64,000 nucleotides of DNA. It comes from DSOS01 sp035286585. Its GTDB lineage: Bacteria; Chloroflexota; Anaerolineae; Anaerolineales; UBA4823. A model generated the notes under the pieces. It did not search any database. It saw only the letters and a program-made list of their open reading frames with translations, and had not been told where the DNA came from. This document shows positions 1 through 9,034 of this stretch, in pieces. The position numbers were made by a program, and so were the translations under genes. The stretch spans positions 6,293-70,292 of the forward strand of contig DATEDC010000099.1 in NCBI GenBank assembly GCA_035286585.1, written 5' to 3'. The first letter of the stretch is position 1. Each line of letters begins with the position of its first letter.

Positions 1-1
1 T

Positions 2-934
2 GGCACCGACCTTCCCTCCTATTATCTTGAAGAGGGCGGCTGCGCATTAAGCTCGACCATCGATAAATATGTATTTATTACGATCAAACACCGTTTCGAT
101 AAACTGCTGCGCGTGGGCTGGACGCGGGCAGAGATGGTAGAGTGCGTCGATCAGATTCAACACGAATTGATTCGGGAGGCCTTCCGGATAACAGGTATAC
201 ATGAAGGAGTTGAGATCACCACTATGGGAGATATTCCCTCCGCGGGAACTGGCCTGGGGTCATCATCAACGGTCACAGTAGGGTCTTTGCATGCCATGTA
301 TACATTATTAGGGGAAATCGTGACGGCTGAGCGCCTGGCGCAAGAGGCTTGCAAGATCGAGATTGACATTCTGGGCAAGCCAATTGGCATACAAGATCAA
401 TATATTGTCGCCTATGGCGGTCTTCGGTTTATGGAATTTTACCCGGATGGCAGGGTGAGTTTGCAACGGATTATATTGAATGAAGACTCAAGGCGGAAAC
501 TCAACGAAAACCTGCTCCTTTTTTACACCGGTATCAGCCGAAGTTCTGACCGCATACTGGTGGACCAGCAACGCAACATCAAGAGCAGCTTCGCCGTACT
601 GCGGGAAATGAAAAAGCTGGCATATGTCGCCCGCGAGTCTCTGGATTGTTGTGACATCGATATGATCGGTGAATATCTCCATGAAGGCTGGCAGCTCAAA
701 AAGCGCCTATCTGGTTTAATAAGCAATGGCGCCCTGGACGATATATACGCGGCTGCCCGCAAATCGGGAGCGACAGGCGGCAAGATCACCGGTGCAGGCG
801 GCGGAGGATTTTTATTGCTTTATGTGCCACACGAGCGCCAGGCTGCTGTTCGGGAAGCTCTGCAAGGGCTGCAAGAGCTGCCATTCCAGCTTGAACCAGA
901 TGGCAGCAAGGTAATTTTCAATTACAAACGCTAA
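2..934 (+). CDS. GHMP-family sugar kinase, HddA-like (5' partial)
   Basis: Kinase of the GHMP superfamily, closest in look to D-glycero-D-manno-heptose 7-phosphate kinase (HddA), which would phosphorylate a heptose 7-phosphate on the way to nucleotide-activated heptose for surface glycans. The frame is open from base 2 (GTDLPSYYLEEGG, the substrate-binding N-terminal motif), so only a few residues lie outside the window; an internal GTG at 113 is not the real start. The ATP-binding motif GTGLGSSST is at visible residues 82-90 and the glycine-rich C-terminal motif GAGGGG at about 264-269. It is followed after 29 bases by a phosphoheptose-isomerase-like gene, which supports the heptose assignment. 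A related fucose or galactose kinase activity is the main alternative. Confidence 0.8.
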   Translation, partial: GTDLPSYYLEEGGCALSSTIDKYVFITIKHRFDKLLRVGWTRAEMVECVDQIQHELIREAFRITGIHEGVEITTMGDIPSAGTGLGSSSTVTVGSLHAMYTLLGEIVTAERLAQEACKIEIDILGKPIGIQDQYIVAYGGLRFMEFYPDGRVSLQRIILNEDSRRKLNENLLLFYTGISRSSDRILVDQQRNIKSSFAVLREMKKLAYVARESLDCCDIDMIGEYLHEGWQLKKRLSGLISNGALDDIYAAARKSGATGGKITGAGGGGFLLLYVPHERQAAVREALQGLQELPFQLEPDGSKVIFNYKR

Positions 935-963
935 ATAGAGGTTGATTTATCCCTGGGGTTATC

Positions 964-2127
964 ATGGACCATATTAGTCGTTACGTAAACAGTCTAAAGC
1001 ATACACTCGATCAGTTGCCGATGACCGAGATAGATAAGGTGATTGCAATATTACACGAGGCGCGTCTTTCCGGCAGGCAAATATTTATCATGGGAAATGG
1101 CGGCAGCGCCTCCACGGCCTCGCATTTCGTTTGTGACCTGGCAAAAAATACACGCAGACAGGGCTGGCCTAATTTTAAAGTGATTGGTTTGGCGGATAAC
1201 ATGTCGATATTTTCGGCTTACGCGAATGATGAGGGCTATGCAAGCGTGTTTGCCAATCAACTCGACAGCCTGGCGCATACGGGTGACGTGGTCATTGGCA
1301 TCTCGACCAGTGGTAATTCACCCAATGTGATCAATGCGATCGAGCTGGCTAACCAGCGCGGGGCTACAACGATCGGCTTCACGGGATTTAATGGCGGTCG
1401 CCTGGGGTCAATGGTAGATATTGAAATCAGGGTTGCCAGCCAAAGCATCGAGCAAGTCGAAGACATTCACCTGATATTAGAACATTTGATAACAAAGGCG
1501 CTCAGAGAGGAAGTACAGGAGGCGGTCACAGCCAGCGAGCTGGGATTGCTGCTTGGCGTATCGGAGCAGGCCGTTGAATCTTCTGGCGCAACTGAACCCG
1601 AGAAAAGCCGCCAGATCTCCGCACAGGTAATTCGCTCGCCTGAGAATCTGGAATTGTTCTCCATGATCAGCCGCGAGCTGGCACTGGAATTAAATTTACG
1701 AGATATGCTCCGCCAGGTGCTGCAGATCACGCTATCCAACCTCAAAGCGATCAGCGGCAGCATCGTCGTTTTGGATGAAAATTACCGGGTTGTTGAGGGT
1801 GTTTTGGCGTATAATGGAAATGTACAGGTAATACCACCCCAGCAATTTGCTGACATTGTCGAACGGGGCCTGGCTGGCTGGGTGGTAGCTAATCGTGAAT
1901 CAGCCCTAATTGCGGATACCCGTAATGACCCTCGCTGGCTACCACGAGCATGGGAACAGCAAAATGGCGGATCCCGCTCCGTGATAAGTGTTCCTTTATT
2001 CTCTAGTGATCGGGTTGTTGGAGTATTCACATTGGTCAACCCTGCTGATTCAAGATTCACAGATAATGATCTCTCTCTCCTGACCGCGGTGGCTGTGGTC
2101 ATGTCAATGGTGGATTTTGTGGTTTGA
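964..2127 (+). CDS. SIS-domain phosphoheptose isomerase-like protein fused to a GAF domain
   Basis: The N-terminal half (about residues 1-190) is a SIS domain of the GmhA type, with GNGGSASTASHF near residue 41 and ISTSGNSPNVINA near 113. GmhA isomerises sedoheptulose 7-phosphate to D-glycero-D-manno-heptose 7-phosphate, the substrate of the kinase just upstream. The C-terminal half (about 225-387) is a GAF domain, with the typical SVISVPLFSSDRVVGVFTL core. GmhA proteins are normally about 190-200 residues with no sensor domain, so this 387-residue fusion is unusual. The GAF part could let a small ligand control the isomerase, or dock it on the membrane assembly machinery. Lies 18 bases before the BY-kinase gene; probably one transcript. 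Confidence 0.8.
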   Translation: MDHISRYVNSLKHTLDQLPMTEIDKVIAILHEARLSGRQIFIMGNGGSASTASHFVCDLAKNTRRQGWPNFKVIGLADNMSIFSAYANDEGYASVFANQLDSLAHTGDVVIGISTSGNSPNVINAIELANQRGATTIGFTGFNGGRLGSMVDIEIRVASQSIEQVEDIHLILEHLITKALREEVQEAVTASELGLLLGVSEQAVESSGATEPEKSRQISAQVIRSPENLELFSMISRELALELNLRDMLRQVLQITLSNLKAISGSIVVLDENYRVVEGVLAYNGNVQVIPPQQFADIVERGLAGWVVANRESALIADTRNDPRWLPRAWEQQNGGSRSVISVPLFSSDRVVGVFTLVNPADSRFTDNDLSLLTAVAVVMSMVDFVV

Positions 2128-2145
2128 TTGAGGTTATAAAAACCG

Positions 2146-3804
2146 ATGGAATTAAAAGTTTACCTACGTCCGGTCTTAAAATGGTGGTGGTTGTTAGCGC
2201 TGGCTACATTGCTAGCGGCTTCCGCCAGTTATTTGGTCGCACGCCGACAACCACCTGTGTATCAGTCGCGCACCACTCTTGTCGCGGGAAGCGCAATTTT
2301 CGCTTCTAACCCAAACAGTGGAGAGCTCTTTCTAAATCAGCAGTTGGCTTCTTTTTATGCAGAACTGGCTTTGCGCGATCCGGTTCGCAATGCTACCATC
2401 GATGCTTTAGGGCTGTCGTTTTTGCCTCCATATACCGCGCGACCGCTGCCTAACAGCCAGTTTATCGAGATTGTAGTGACGGACACCAACCCACAGCGAG
2501 CCCAGGCTGTCGCCAGAGAATTAGCCGATCAACTCATCAAGCAAACTCCTGCCAACGATGATGACGATCAGGAACGCCAGTCATTTATTGAAAGCCAACT
2601 CAGAACGCTCGAAGCTCGCATCACAGAGATTCAATCCGAGCTGATTGAAAAACAGAAGGAGCTTGCAACCCTCACCAGCGCCAGGGAGATCTCGGTAACA
2701 GAAAATGAAATTGCGTCCTTAGAAAGGAGCTTATCTGATTACCGGTCCGATTATTCATCCCTGTTGGATAATTCGACCCGCGGCGCGGTGAACACGCTAT
2801 CTATTCTGGAATCGGCAAACCTGCCCCGCCAGCCAGTCGGCCCAAGTTCGATGACAATGGTCATCCTTTCCGCCGCGGTCGCCTTCTCTATCGCTGCTGC
2901 TGCGGCTTATATCCTGGAATACCTGGATGACACCTTGAAACTGCCAGAGGATATCACACGCCTGGTCGACCTACCCGTCATTGGTTATATCTCGGATGTT
3001 GAAAAAGAGGATTACCTTGGAGCCTATGTGACCAAACATCCCCGCTCTGCCGTTGCGGAGGCTTTCCGCGCCTTGCGCACAGATCTTGAATTCTCAGGCG
3101 TGGATGAACCGTTGGGGACTCTATTGGTTACCAGTCCGGACATGGCAGCCGGCAAAACCTCCATCGCTATCAACCTGGCGGTTGTCCTTGCCCAGTCAGG
3201 GAAACGGGTGGTGCTGATTGATGGTGATTTGCGCAAACCCAGTATACATCGCAGTTTAGGACTCTCAAATCATCGTGGTTTGGCTGATGTCTTCCGCGGT
3301 AATTTGGACGTTCACCATGTCATCACGAACTGGAAAGATGGCAACTTGTCGATCCTGACAAGCGGCGGGCAACCGCCTAACCCAACCGAACTGCTTGGCT
3401 CGAAGAAAATGGATCAGATCCTGGAATCCGTCAAAGAGCAGGCGGATATTGTTGTCATCGATGGGCCGCCCTTCGTAGTCTCAGATGCCACGATCCTCGC
3501 CACCAAAGTTGATGGCGTGTTGCTGGTTTATCGTTACGGGCATACCCGCAGGAATGTAGCCATCAACACAGCCAAGCAATTACGCCGGGTGGGCGCGCGC
3601 ACCCTCGGTGTGGTGCTAAACCGCATTCCGCGCGCACGTGAGGAACTGTTTGGCATGTACAATTATTACTACCGTGAGTATTACACGCAAGAGGGAGAAG
3701 AAATTGCTGCTCCCGTAAATGGGCGTTCCTGGTTGTCCAGGATCATCCGACGCAAACCCGGGCAAATGCCTGAACGTCCCAAAGCAAAAGATGCGGTCGA
3801 ATGA
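2146..3804 (+). CDS. Wzz/BY-kinase: polysaccharide co-polymerase with tyrosine autokinase domain
   Basis: Inner-membrane protein joining a Wzz-type chain-length domain to a bacterial tyrosine kinase (CapB/CpsD). Membrane segments lie near residues 13-31 and 232-252, flanking an extracytoplasmic coiled-coil region. The cytoplasmic kinase carries Walker A (SPDMAAGKTS, near 327), Walker A' (VVLIDGDLRKP, near 351) and Walker B (ADIVVIDGPP, near 436). A Tyr cluster near 505-514 (YNYYYREYY) is the expected autophosphorylation site. Such proteins control export and polymerisation of exopolysaccharide or capsule. It follows two heptose-sugar genes, so the glycan may contain heptose. A strong rho-independent terminator follows 40 bases downstream and closes the transcript. 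Confidence 0.9.
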   Translation: MELKVYLRPVLKWWWLLALATLLAASASYLVARRQPPVYQSRTTLVAGSAIFASNPNSGELFLNQQLASFYAELALRDPVRNATIDALGLSFLPPYTARPLPNSQFIEIVVTDTNPQRAQAVARELADQLIKQTPANDDDDQERQSFIESQLRTLEARITEIQSELIEKQKELATLTSAREISVTENEIASLERSLSDYRSDYSSLLDNSTRGAVNTLSILESANLPRQPVGPSSMTMVILSAAVAFSIAAAAAYILEYLDDTLKLPEDITRLVDLPVIGYISDVEKEDYLGAYVTKHPRSAVAEAFRALRTDLEFSGVDEPLGTLLVTSPDMAAGKTSIAINLAVVLAQSGKRVVLIDGDLRKPSIHRSLGLSNHRGLADVFRGNLDVHHVITNWKDGNLSILTSGGQPPNPTELLGSKKMDQILESVKEQADIVVIDGPPFVVSDATILATKVDGVLLVYRYGHTRRNVAINTAKQLRRVGARTLGVVLNRIPRAREELFGMYNYYYREYYTQEGEEIAAPVNGRSWLSRIIRRKPGQMPERPKAKDAVE

Positions 3805-3843
3805 AGCTAGAGTTGATTTCGATCTCCCTCTGTTTTTAATAGG

Positions 3844-3871
3844 CCGCCCCTCCCAAGGGGCGGTTATTTTT
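3844..3871 (+). terminator. Rho-independent terminator of the polysaccharide operon
   Basis: Perfect 8-bp GC-rich stem CCGCCCCT / AGGGGCGG with a 4-base loop, followed by a T-rich tract, 40 bases after the BY-kinase stop codon. Confidence 0.85.
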
Positions 3872-3920
3872 GCTTTATATCTCTTAACCTGATGTTCTAT
3901 TGCGCTTAACCCTTCCCTGG

Positions 3921-3948
3921 TTGTGTGCGGGAACCCGACTGGTATGAT
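3921..3948 (+). promoter_or_regulatory. Candidate sigma70-type promoter
   Basis: TTGTGT (3921-3926) and TATGAT (3943-3948) with a 16-base spacer, between the terminator of the preceding operon and the exported DNRLRE protein gene. Judged by eye only. Confidence 0.3.
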
Positions 3949-4042
3949 ATTTGCATTGAATCCAGTTCGAACCTCGTTTTTCGGGAGATATTCGAAACAT
4001 GGATAATGCGCTGAAGTTCCTCTCTGCGTGGGAGGGGTGGTG

Positions 4043-5518
4043 ATGATAATGCCTGGATTTTCGGGCTTGATACGACAATGGCTGGCTGGCATGTTGGTTG
4101 TAATCTTTGTGAGTCCTGGGTTTGGAGCGTCGTTCAACCTGGCTCGAGCTGAAGGATCGGAACAGACTTTTACGAGGGACCAGCCAGCAGCGGATACGTT
4201 CACAGTTGCCATACCTCTGGTGTATAAATCTCCACTTTTACCCAGTGCGCCGCGAGTAAATGCGCCATATTTCAATCAAAATATCTTATTTGGGCGTACA
4301 GCGGTGTTTTGGTTTGGACAGGTTGGGGTAACACACAATTACGCCGATGTGCGCGTTGGCTACAACTCCAGCGAGCTGTTCATCCATCTGAATGTGTTCG
4401 ACCGCCTGGTCTGGTTCGATGAGTCTCCCTCGCTGGAAGATTTAACCGCCTGGGATGGAGCGAGCTTGTTTTTGAATATATCTGGAAATACTGGCAACTC
4501 ACCTGCTGCGAGCTCATACCGCTTCGATGGCCAGGTGCGCTGGTGGCTCGATCCGAGGCTATATCAGTCAAGTTACCAGGGGAATGGTGCGGACTGGCAA
4601 GCTGTCAGCGTGCCTCTTACTGTTGAGGGCGGTTGGGTGAGCGAAACATTGCCGAACAACACTACTGACGATGTCGGTTGGTCGCTTGTTTTCCATATAC
4701 CCTTCACCAGCCTGGGTCTGACAGGGCCACCTGCAAGCGGCTCGATATGGGGACTGGGATTGACGCTGCACGATCGGGACGATGCAGTCGGCTCATCTAT
4801 CCCAGATCAGCTTTGGCCGACCGGGATGCAACCTCAATCACCAGTTACCTGGGGGCAAATCCATTATGGGCTGCCTGGTTTCAGCCCGCCAGACATATCC
4901 CCGGCGGGCACAACCACTGTGCGCCATTTGCTGGATGGGGCCACAGTGAGGGACAGTATGGTAGGTGGAGGGTTCAACTGCGGCGGTTCGCTTAACCGCT
5001 GGACGCAATGGGGATTCACGAATTATGCCCATACCACCCAACTGAATGTTCAAAACCAGGCGCAGCTTGGCGATTGGCCGTGTTTCTCGAAAATCTATCT
5101 GACCTTTCCGCTGAGTTCAATCCCGCAGGGGAAAACGATCATCTCTGCCACTCTAACCCTGTACCAATTAGGAAATTCCAATCCATCCGAGGCGAACTCC
5201 TCATTGATTCAGATGCTCATGATTGCCTCAGACTGGGACGAATCTACTCTGAACTGGAACAACGCCCCCCTGGCCTGGGAGAATGTCAGCCAGGCATGGG
5301 TTGAAGCGCTGCCCGGATACCCGGGCTATCCGGGTGTCCCCCGCCAGTGGGATCTCAGCCGGGCGGTTGCTCAGGCATACTCATCCGGAGCGCCGCTGCG
5401 CCTGGCGATGTATTCTGCCGATTTTCCGATGCACAGCGGCAAGTATTTTTATTCGTCTGACATGGATGATTACGCTGCCATCACCCGACCCACCCTTACC
5501 GTGATCTGGGGCGATTGA
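4043..5518 (+). CDS. Secreted protein with DOMON/CBM9-like and DNRLRE domains
   Basis: Exported protein of about 491 residues. The ATG at 4043 is chosen because GGAGGGG sits 5 bases upstream; an in-frame GTG at 4028 lacks a site. A signal peptide with one hydrophobic stretch ends near residue 37. A DOMON/CBM9-like beta-sandwich follows (about 75-255; SELFIHLNVFDRLVWFD is typical of the sugar-ligand family). The C-terminal part (about 285-490) is a DNRLRE domain, a beta-rich module of bacterial surface proteins (LYQLGN, WDESTLNWNNAP, WDLSRAV). The segment TVAIPLVYKS after the signal peptide resembles a short motif seen in other exported proteins here. Probably binds or displays carbohydrate at the cell surface; no catalytic motif seen. 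Confidence 0.7.
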   Translation: MIMPGFSGLIRQWLAGMLVVIFVSPGFGASFNLARAEGSEQTFTRDQPAADTFTVAIPLVYKSPLLPSAPRVNAPYFNQNILFGRTAVFWFGQVGVTHNYADVRVGYNSSELFIHLNVFDRLVWFDESPSLEDLTAWDGASLFLNISGNTGNSPAASSYRFDGQVRWWLDPRLYQSSYQGNGADWQAVSVPLTVEGGWVSETLPNNTTDDVGWSLVFHIPFTSLGLTGPPASGSIWGLGLTLHDRDDAVGSSIPDQLWPTGMQPQSPVTWGQIHYGLPGFSPPDISPAGTTTVRHLLDGATVRDSMVGGGFNCGGSLNRWTQWGFTNYAHTTQLNVQNQAQLGDWPCFSKIYLTFPLSSIPQGKTIISATLTLYQLGNSNPSEANSSLIQMLMIASDWDESTLNWNNAPLAWENVSQAWVEALPGYPGYPGVPRQWDLSRAVAQAYSSGAPLRLAMYSADFPMHSGKYFYSSDMDDYAAITRPTLTVIWGD

Positions 5519-5642
5519 GGGCAAAACATCTTATGGCATTGCCTGCAAAACGACAACTTGCGTATTTTTTGATGGGTGGTAACGGTTTCAGGAAGGGAGG
5601 TAGAACGAGATACCAGTAAAACATAAAGAGCAGTTGTTTGGT

Positions 5643-6986
5643 CTAAGGTGTGACGACCAGGGGTTGCATGGCGCTGAAAACGGTGAGTAAATATCCACTT
5701 AACGGTTTTTGAGCGCCGACGCCCCACCAAAAATCTCCACTCTGGATGCGCACGCCATCAGACAAAACCCCATCGAACGGTATGGAAGTGAAACTGGTGA
5801 ACCCGGATACCCAAACGGAGAACTGGCGGTCGCCACGGGTAAGGTTGATCCAATAAAATGTGGCCAGAGGATATTGACGCCACTCGAACCACAGCGGAGA
5901 GGTGGTGGATATTGACCCTGCAGAAACAGCAGCATTTGGAGGCGGGCTAACTTGCTCGAAACCTAATGGGGCGATCTCCAGGTCAGGTAAATTTTCAAGC
6001 TCGCCATTCGCCATCAGTATCGGCTCCAACCACGCCCAACTGACCACCTGCCCAATCAGGTATTGGGGATTAAGCTCTTGCGAGAATACCAAGGTGTAAC
6101 TCTGGTCGGAAACTACCACGTTGTTGAATGTAAACCTGCCGCTCTGGTTAGTCGTACTCACCATCAAGGGGTTGTTATATTGATCTTCGAGCAAGATGGC
6201 GACACCAGCCTGAACGGGAACCCCGTTGTAAGTCAGTCGCCCGCTTATGCTACCGGTAGTAAGCGTGGCGGAAGGGGTCAGGTTGGATCGGACCCGCACC
6301 ATCACAGTCAGCAAGTCATCTGCCCTGGCGACGATGTCCACTCTTTGCCCCTGTGGGTTCACGAATGTCCAAACGCCCAAATGGTCTCCAATGATCTCAG
6401 GCGCCAGCATGGGAACGTTGAGCTCGACAACTTCGCCGGGAGAAACACTTGCTCCTATTTCGATCCTTACAGGGCTGGCATACACCTCGCCCGAGATCCA
6501 GGTTATGGCGTAATTACTCGCCCAGGTGCAGGAGCCGACGTTGCGCAGCCTCCAAAAATGGGCAAATGGTTCGCCAGGCAAGCGAGTGCTTATCTGGGCA
6601 GGCAGCAAATCCTGGGCAAGATCGCAAGGAGCAGGCGCGATGGTCGGAGTCGATGTAGCGGTATCCAAGCCCGGGGTGGGAGAAGCAGAAGGCTCAATGG
6701 ACTGGGAGGGGGTAGAAGCAAGCTGGGTGAATTCGGGAGATGCTTGTGGAGTTGTCCCGACAATATTTGTGGTAGGAAACGCTTGTGGAGCTGCTGTCCG
6801 AGCAGTTGGCGAGACGAAGGCTGCCTTGGTTACTGTCGGCGATAATTGTGCCCCGGAGGGTGTTCGCACGGGTTGAATTCGACAGCCGACAATGATCAGA
6901 CCGCAGATCAGGATGAAAACATGCGCCCATTTAGCGGGCGCTGCCCCGGCTTCCAGCCCGGTTCTTAACCCATGCTTGGAGGTCAT
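5643..6986 (-). CDS. Lipoprotein with NBR1-like Ig domain and carboxypeptidase-regulatory-like domain
   Basis: Exported lipoprotein, about 447 residues. The ATG at 6986 is preferred over an in-frame GTG at 6995 because GAGGTG lies 6 bases before it. A hydrophobic N-terminus ends in the lipobox LIIVGC. Next comes a Thr/Ser/Pro-rich linker (about 45-110). An Ig-like domain of the NBR1 type follows (about 115-230; PGEPFAHFWRLRNVGSCTW is the hallmark), and then a carboxypeptidase regulatory-like fold (GSISGRLTYNGVPVQAGV to GRFTFNNV, about 245-310). NBR1-like Ig lipoproteins are common in Anaerolineae and have no firmly known role; adhesion or cell-wall display is likely. Divergently placed to the PKD protein gene at 7135. 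Confidence 0.75.
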   Translation of the reverse strand: MTSKHGLRTGLEAGAAPAKWAHVFILICGLIIVGCRIQPVRTPSGAQLSPTVTKAAFVSPTARTAAPQAFPTTNIVGTTPQASPEFTQLASTPSQSIEPSASPTPGLDTATSTPTIAPAPCDLAQDLLPAQISTRLPGEPFAHFWRLRNVGSCTWASNYAITWISGEVYASPVRIEIGASVSPGEVVELNVPMLAPEIIGDHLGVWTFVNPQGQRVDIVARADDLLTVMVRVRSNLTPSATLTTGSISGRLTYNGVPVQAGVAILLEDQYNNPLMVSTTNQSGRFTFNNVVVSDQSYTLVFSQELNPQYLIGQVVSWAWLEPILMANGELENLPDLEIAPLGFEQVSPPPNAAVSAGSISTTSPLWFEWRQYPLATFYWINLTRGDRQFSVWVSGFTSFTSIPFDGVLSDGVRIQSGDFWWGVGAQKPLSGYLLTVFSAMQPLVVTP

Positions 6987-7134
6987 AGCCTTCACCTCAT
7001 ACTTGCTACCCTCTAGAGTAACTACAGAGAGTTAAGAAAAACGTTTGGCGTTGCAGGTTGAATTTATTATATAATCAATTTTATCTTGAGTAGTCATTCA
7101 CAGGTACTAATTTTTATGGGAGGTAAATTGAGCT

Positions 7135-8196
7135 GTGTCACATTCTAAACATTACCATCCAAAGCGGATGATCTACCTGTTGTTGCTCATCGTTATACCC
7201 CTATTGCTCGCAATCACCTGGGTTATTAAGGTAAGACCAGCCATTGGCGCCGATTCGAGACCCTCCGGAGTCGATCCTGAGGGTCCACCTATTGGCAGCC
7301 CGCCCGTGCTTGGGACTGTCTCGAGCAATTCACCTGTCAGCGAGAACGACAGCCTGGTTATCAGCGGTAATTTCTCCGACCCAGACACCAGCGACACTTT
7401 TACACTGGATGTCAGGTGGGGTAATGGCGATAGGGATATCTACGAGTATACATCTGGGACAACGGGGTTCAGCGAAACTCACCAATACCGGGATGATAAC
7501 CCTAGCGGAACAAGTTCAGATCAATATACAATCAATATCAGTTTGACGGATAGCTCGGGATTAATCGATACAGATACAATAACCATAACAGTGAATAATG
7601 TAGCTCCGACGCTGGCCAGTGTCGTAATCACTCCATCAATTAACGAGAACGGCACTGCAACTTTGAGCGGGGATATTGTTGATCCTAGCAGCGCGGACAC
7701 TTTCTCCCTCGGGGTGATTTGGGGCGATGGGAATGTCAATACTATCAATTATCCAGCAGGGACTACCTCGTTCTCTCTAAACCACCAATACCGGGACGAT
7801 AATCCCAGCGGAACTGCTGCAGATGAATATACCATCTCTCTCACTATAACAGATGACGATGGAGGCTCGAGCAACGACTCTACCAGCATCACGGTCAACA
7901 ATGTGGCGCCAGTTGTCCAGGCTGGAGCGGATCAGCAAGCGTTAATATTCGAGGTACTGTCATTTAACGGCAGCTTTACTGACCCGGGCAGCCTGGACAC
8001 ACACACGATTGAGTGGAATTTTGGAGACGGCACACCGGTCGTGAGCGGCAGCCTTACGCCCTCGCACACATTTACCAGAAAGGGCGTATATACGGTAACT
8101 TTGACTGTGCGCGATGATGATAACGGCGTTGGCGTTGACACGCTTGAGGTCACGATAGATGCGTTCATACTCCAATTACCGATGGCATATCGCTGA
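7135..8196 (+). CDS. Surface protein with three tandem PKD/Ig-like repeats
   Basis: Starts at a GTG behind GGGAGGT (7118-7124). One N-terminal hydrophobic segment (about residues 13-30) serves as signal or anchor. Three beta-sandwich repeats of about 95-100 residues follow. The first two are close copies (HQYRDDNPSGT in both, and each ends in TITVNNVAP or SITVNNVAP). The third is a more canonical PKD domain (WNFGDGTP, SHTFTRKGVYTVTLTVRDDD). Such domains mediate protein or glycan contacts outside the cell. The last residues, LQLPMAYR, form a short hydrophobic-basic tail. The 3' end overlaps the start of the methyltransferase gene by 38 bases, suggesting coupled translation. Confidence 0.75.
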   Translation: MSHSKHYHPKRMIYLLLLIVIPLLLAITWVIKVRPAIGADSRPSGVDPEGPPIGSPPVLGTVSSNSPVSENDSLVISGNFSDPDTSDTFTLDVRWGNGDRDIYEYTSGTTGFSETHQYRDDNPSGTSSDQYTINISLTDSSGLIDTDTITITVNNVAPTLASVVITPSINENGTATLSGDIVDPSSADTFSLGVIWGDGNVNTINYPAGTTSFSLNHQYRDDNPSGTAADEYTISLTITDDDGGSSNDSTSITVNNVAPVVQAGADQQALIFEVLSFNGSFTDPGSLDTHTIEWNFGDGTPVVSGSLTPSHTFTRKGVYTVTLTVRDDDNGVGVDTLEVTIDAFILQLPMAYR

Positions 8197-9034
8197 GCGA
8201 AATCCGCGGGATGCGACTTGCCTGCTGCTCCTGTTGAGCGTGTTGGCGGGGTGCACCTCAACCATTCCAGGTATCGATGCGCCTGAGCAAACAGTAACGG
8301 ATACAGCGATACCGCTCTATTCGACTGCTACCCAGTCCAGCCTGACTCCCACAGAGGAGGTCGACCCATATTATCAGCGCCGTCTGAAGATGGTTGAAAA
8401 CACCATTGAAGCGCGCGGTGTCCGCGATGCCCGCGTGCTGGAAGCCATGCGTAGCGTGCCCCGCCACCGCTTCGTCCCCGCTGACTACCTTGAATTCGCC
8501 TATGACGACAACCCATTGCCCATCGGTTACGGGCAGACGATATCCCAGCCATATATAGTGGCTTTAATGACCGAACTACTCGATCTGACTCCCGGAGAAA
8601 AAGTACTCGAGATTGGAACCGGCTCCGGCTACCAGGCTGCCATCCTGGCGGCATGGGGTGGTCTTGAGGTCTACAGCGTGGAGATCATCCCCGAACTGGC
8701 TGAAAGCGCCGCTGCGCGCCTCCGGGAGCTCGCTTACACCGACGTCCAGGTTATGACCGCGGATGGTTACTTTGGCTGGGTAGAACACGCCCCGTTCGAC
8801 GCTATTGTGGTCACAGCTGCTCCGGACCATCTCCCCGCACCCCTGGTCGAGCAGTTGGTGCCGGGTGGCCGCCTGGTCATTCCCATCGGTCCGCCAGGTG
8901 GTTTTCAGACTTTATGGAAATTTGTTTTTGAGAACGGCGAGCTAAAAGCCTATAACCTTGGATCGGTCGCTTTTGTGCCCTTTACCGGGAGCGGGATTGT
9001 CGGGGGGACCCCCGGGCCCACAATTTCTCCATAA
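8159..9034 (+). CDS. pcm: Protein-L-isoaspartate O-methyltransferase with lipoprotein signal
   Basis: SAM-dependent enzyme that methylates L-isoaspartyl residues and so starts repair of damaged proteins. The C-terminal 210 residues carry the PCMT signature: PRHRFVP, YGQTISQPYIVA and the SAM motif VLEIGTGSGYQAA near residue 150. Unlike the usual cytosolic enzyme, it has an N-terminal extension with a hydrophobic stretch and lipobox LSVLAGC (near residues 25-31), so it is probably anchored outside the membrane. The ATG at 8159 lies 8 bases after GAGGT and inside the upstream PKD gene; no later start keeps the signal. The 3' end overlaps the convergent gene by 53 bases. Confidence 0.85.
   Translation: MRSYSNYRWHIAERNPRDATCLLLLLSVLAGCTSTIPGIDAPEQTVTDTAIPLYSTATQSSLTPTEEVDPYYQRRLKMVENTIEARGVRDARVLEAMRSVPRHRFVPADYLEFAYDDNPLPIGYGQTISQPYIVALMTELLDLTPGEKVLEIGTGSGYQAAILAAWGGLEVYSVEIIPELAESAAARLRELAYTDVQVMTADGYFGWVEHAPFDAIVVTAAPDHLPAPLVEQLVPGGRLVIPIGPPGGFQTLWKFVFENGELKAYNLGSVAFVPFTGSGIVGGTPGPTISP

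Noticed and set aside
3616..4275. 219-codon minus-strand ORF
   Set aside because: Runs across a strong terminator and into two plus-strand genes, with no start site or recognisable domain.
6987..7134. Divergent promoters between the NBR1-like lipoprotein and the PKD protein
   Set aside because: AT-rich with a TATAAT, but no -35 box at acceptable spacing (13 or 19 bases), so not listed.
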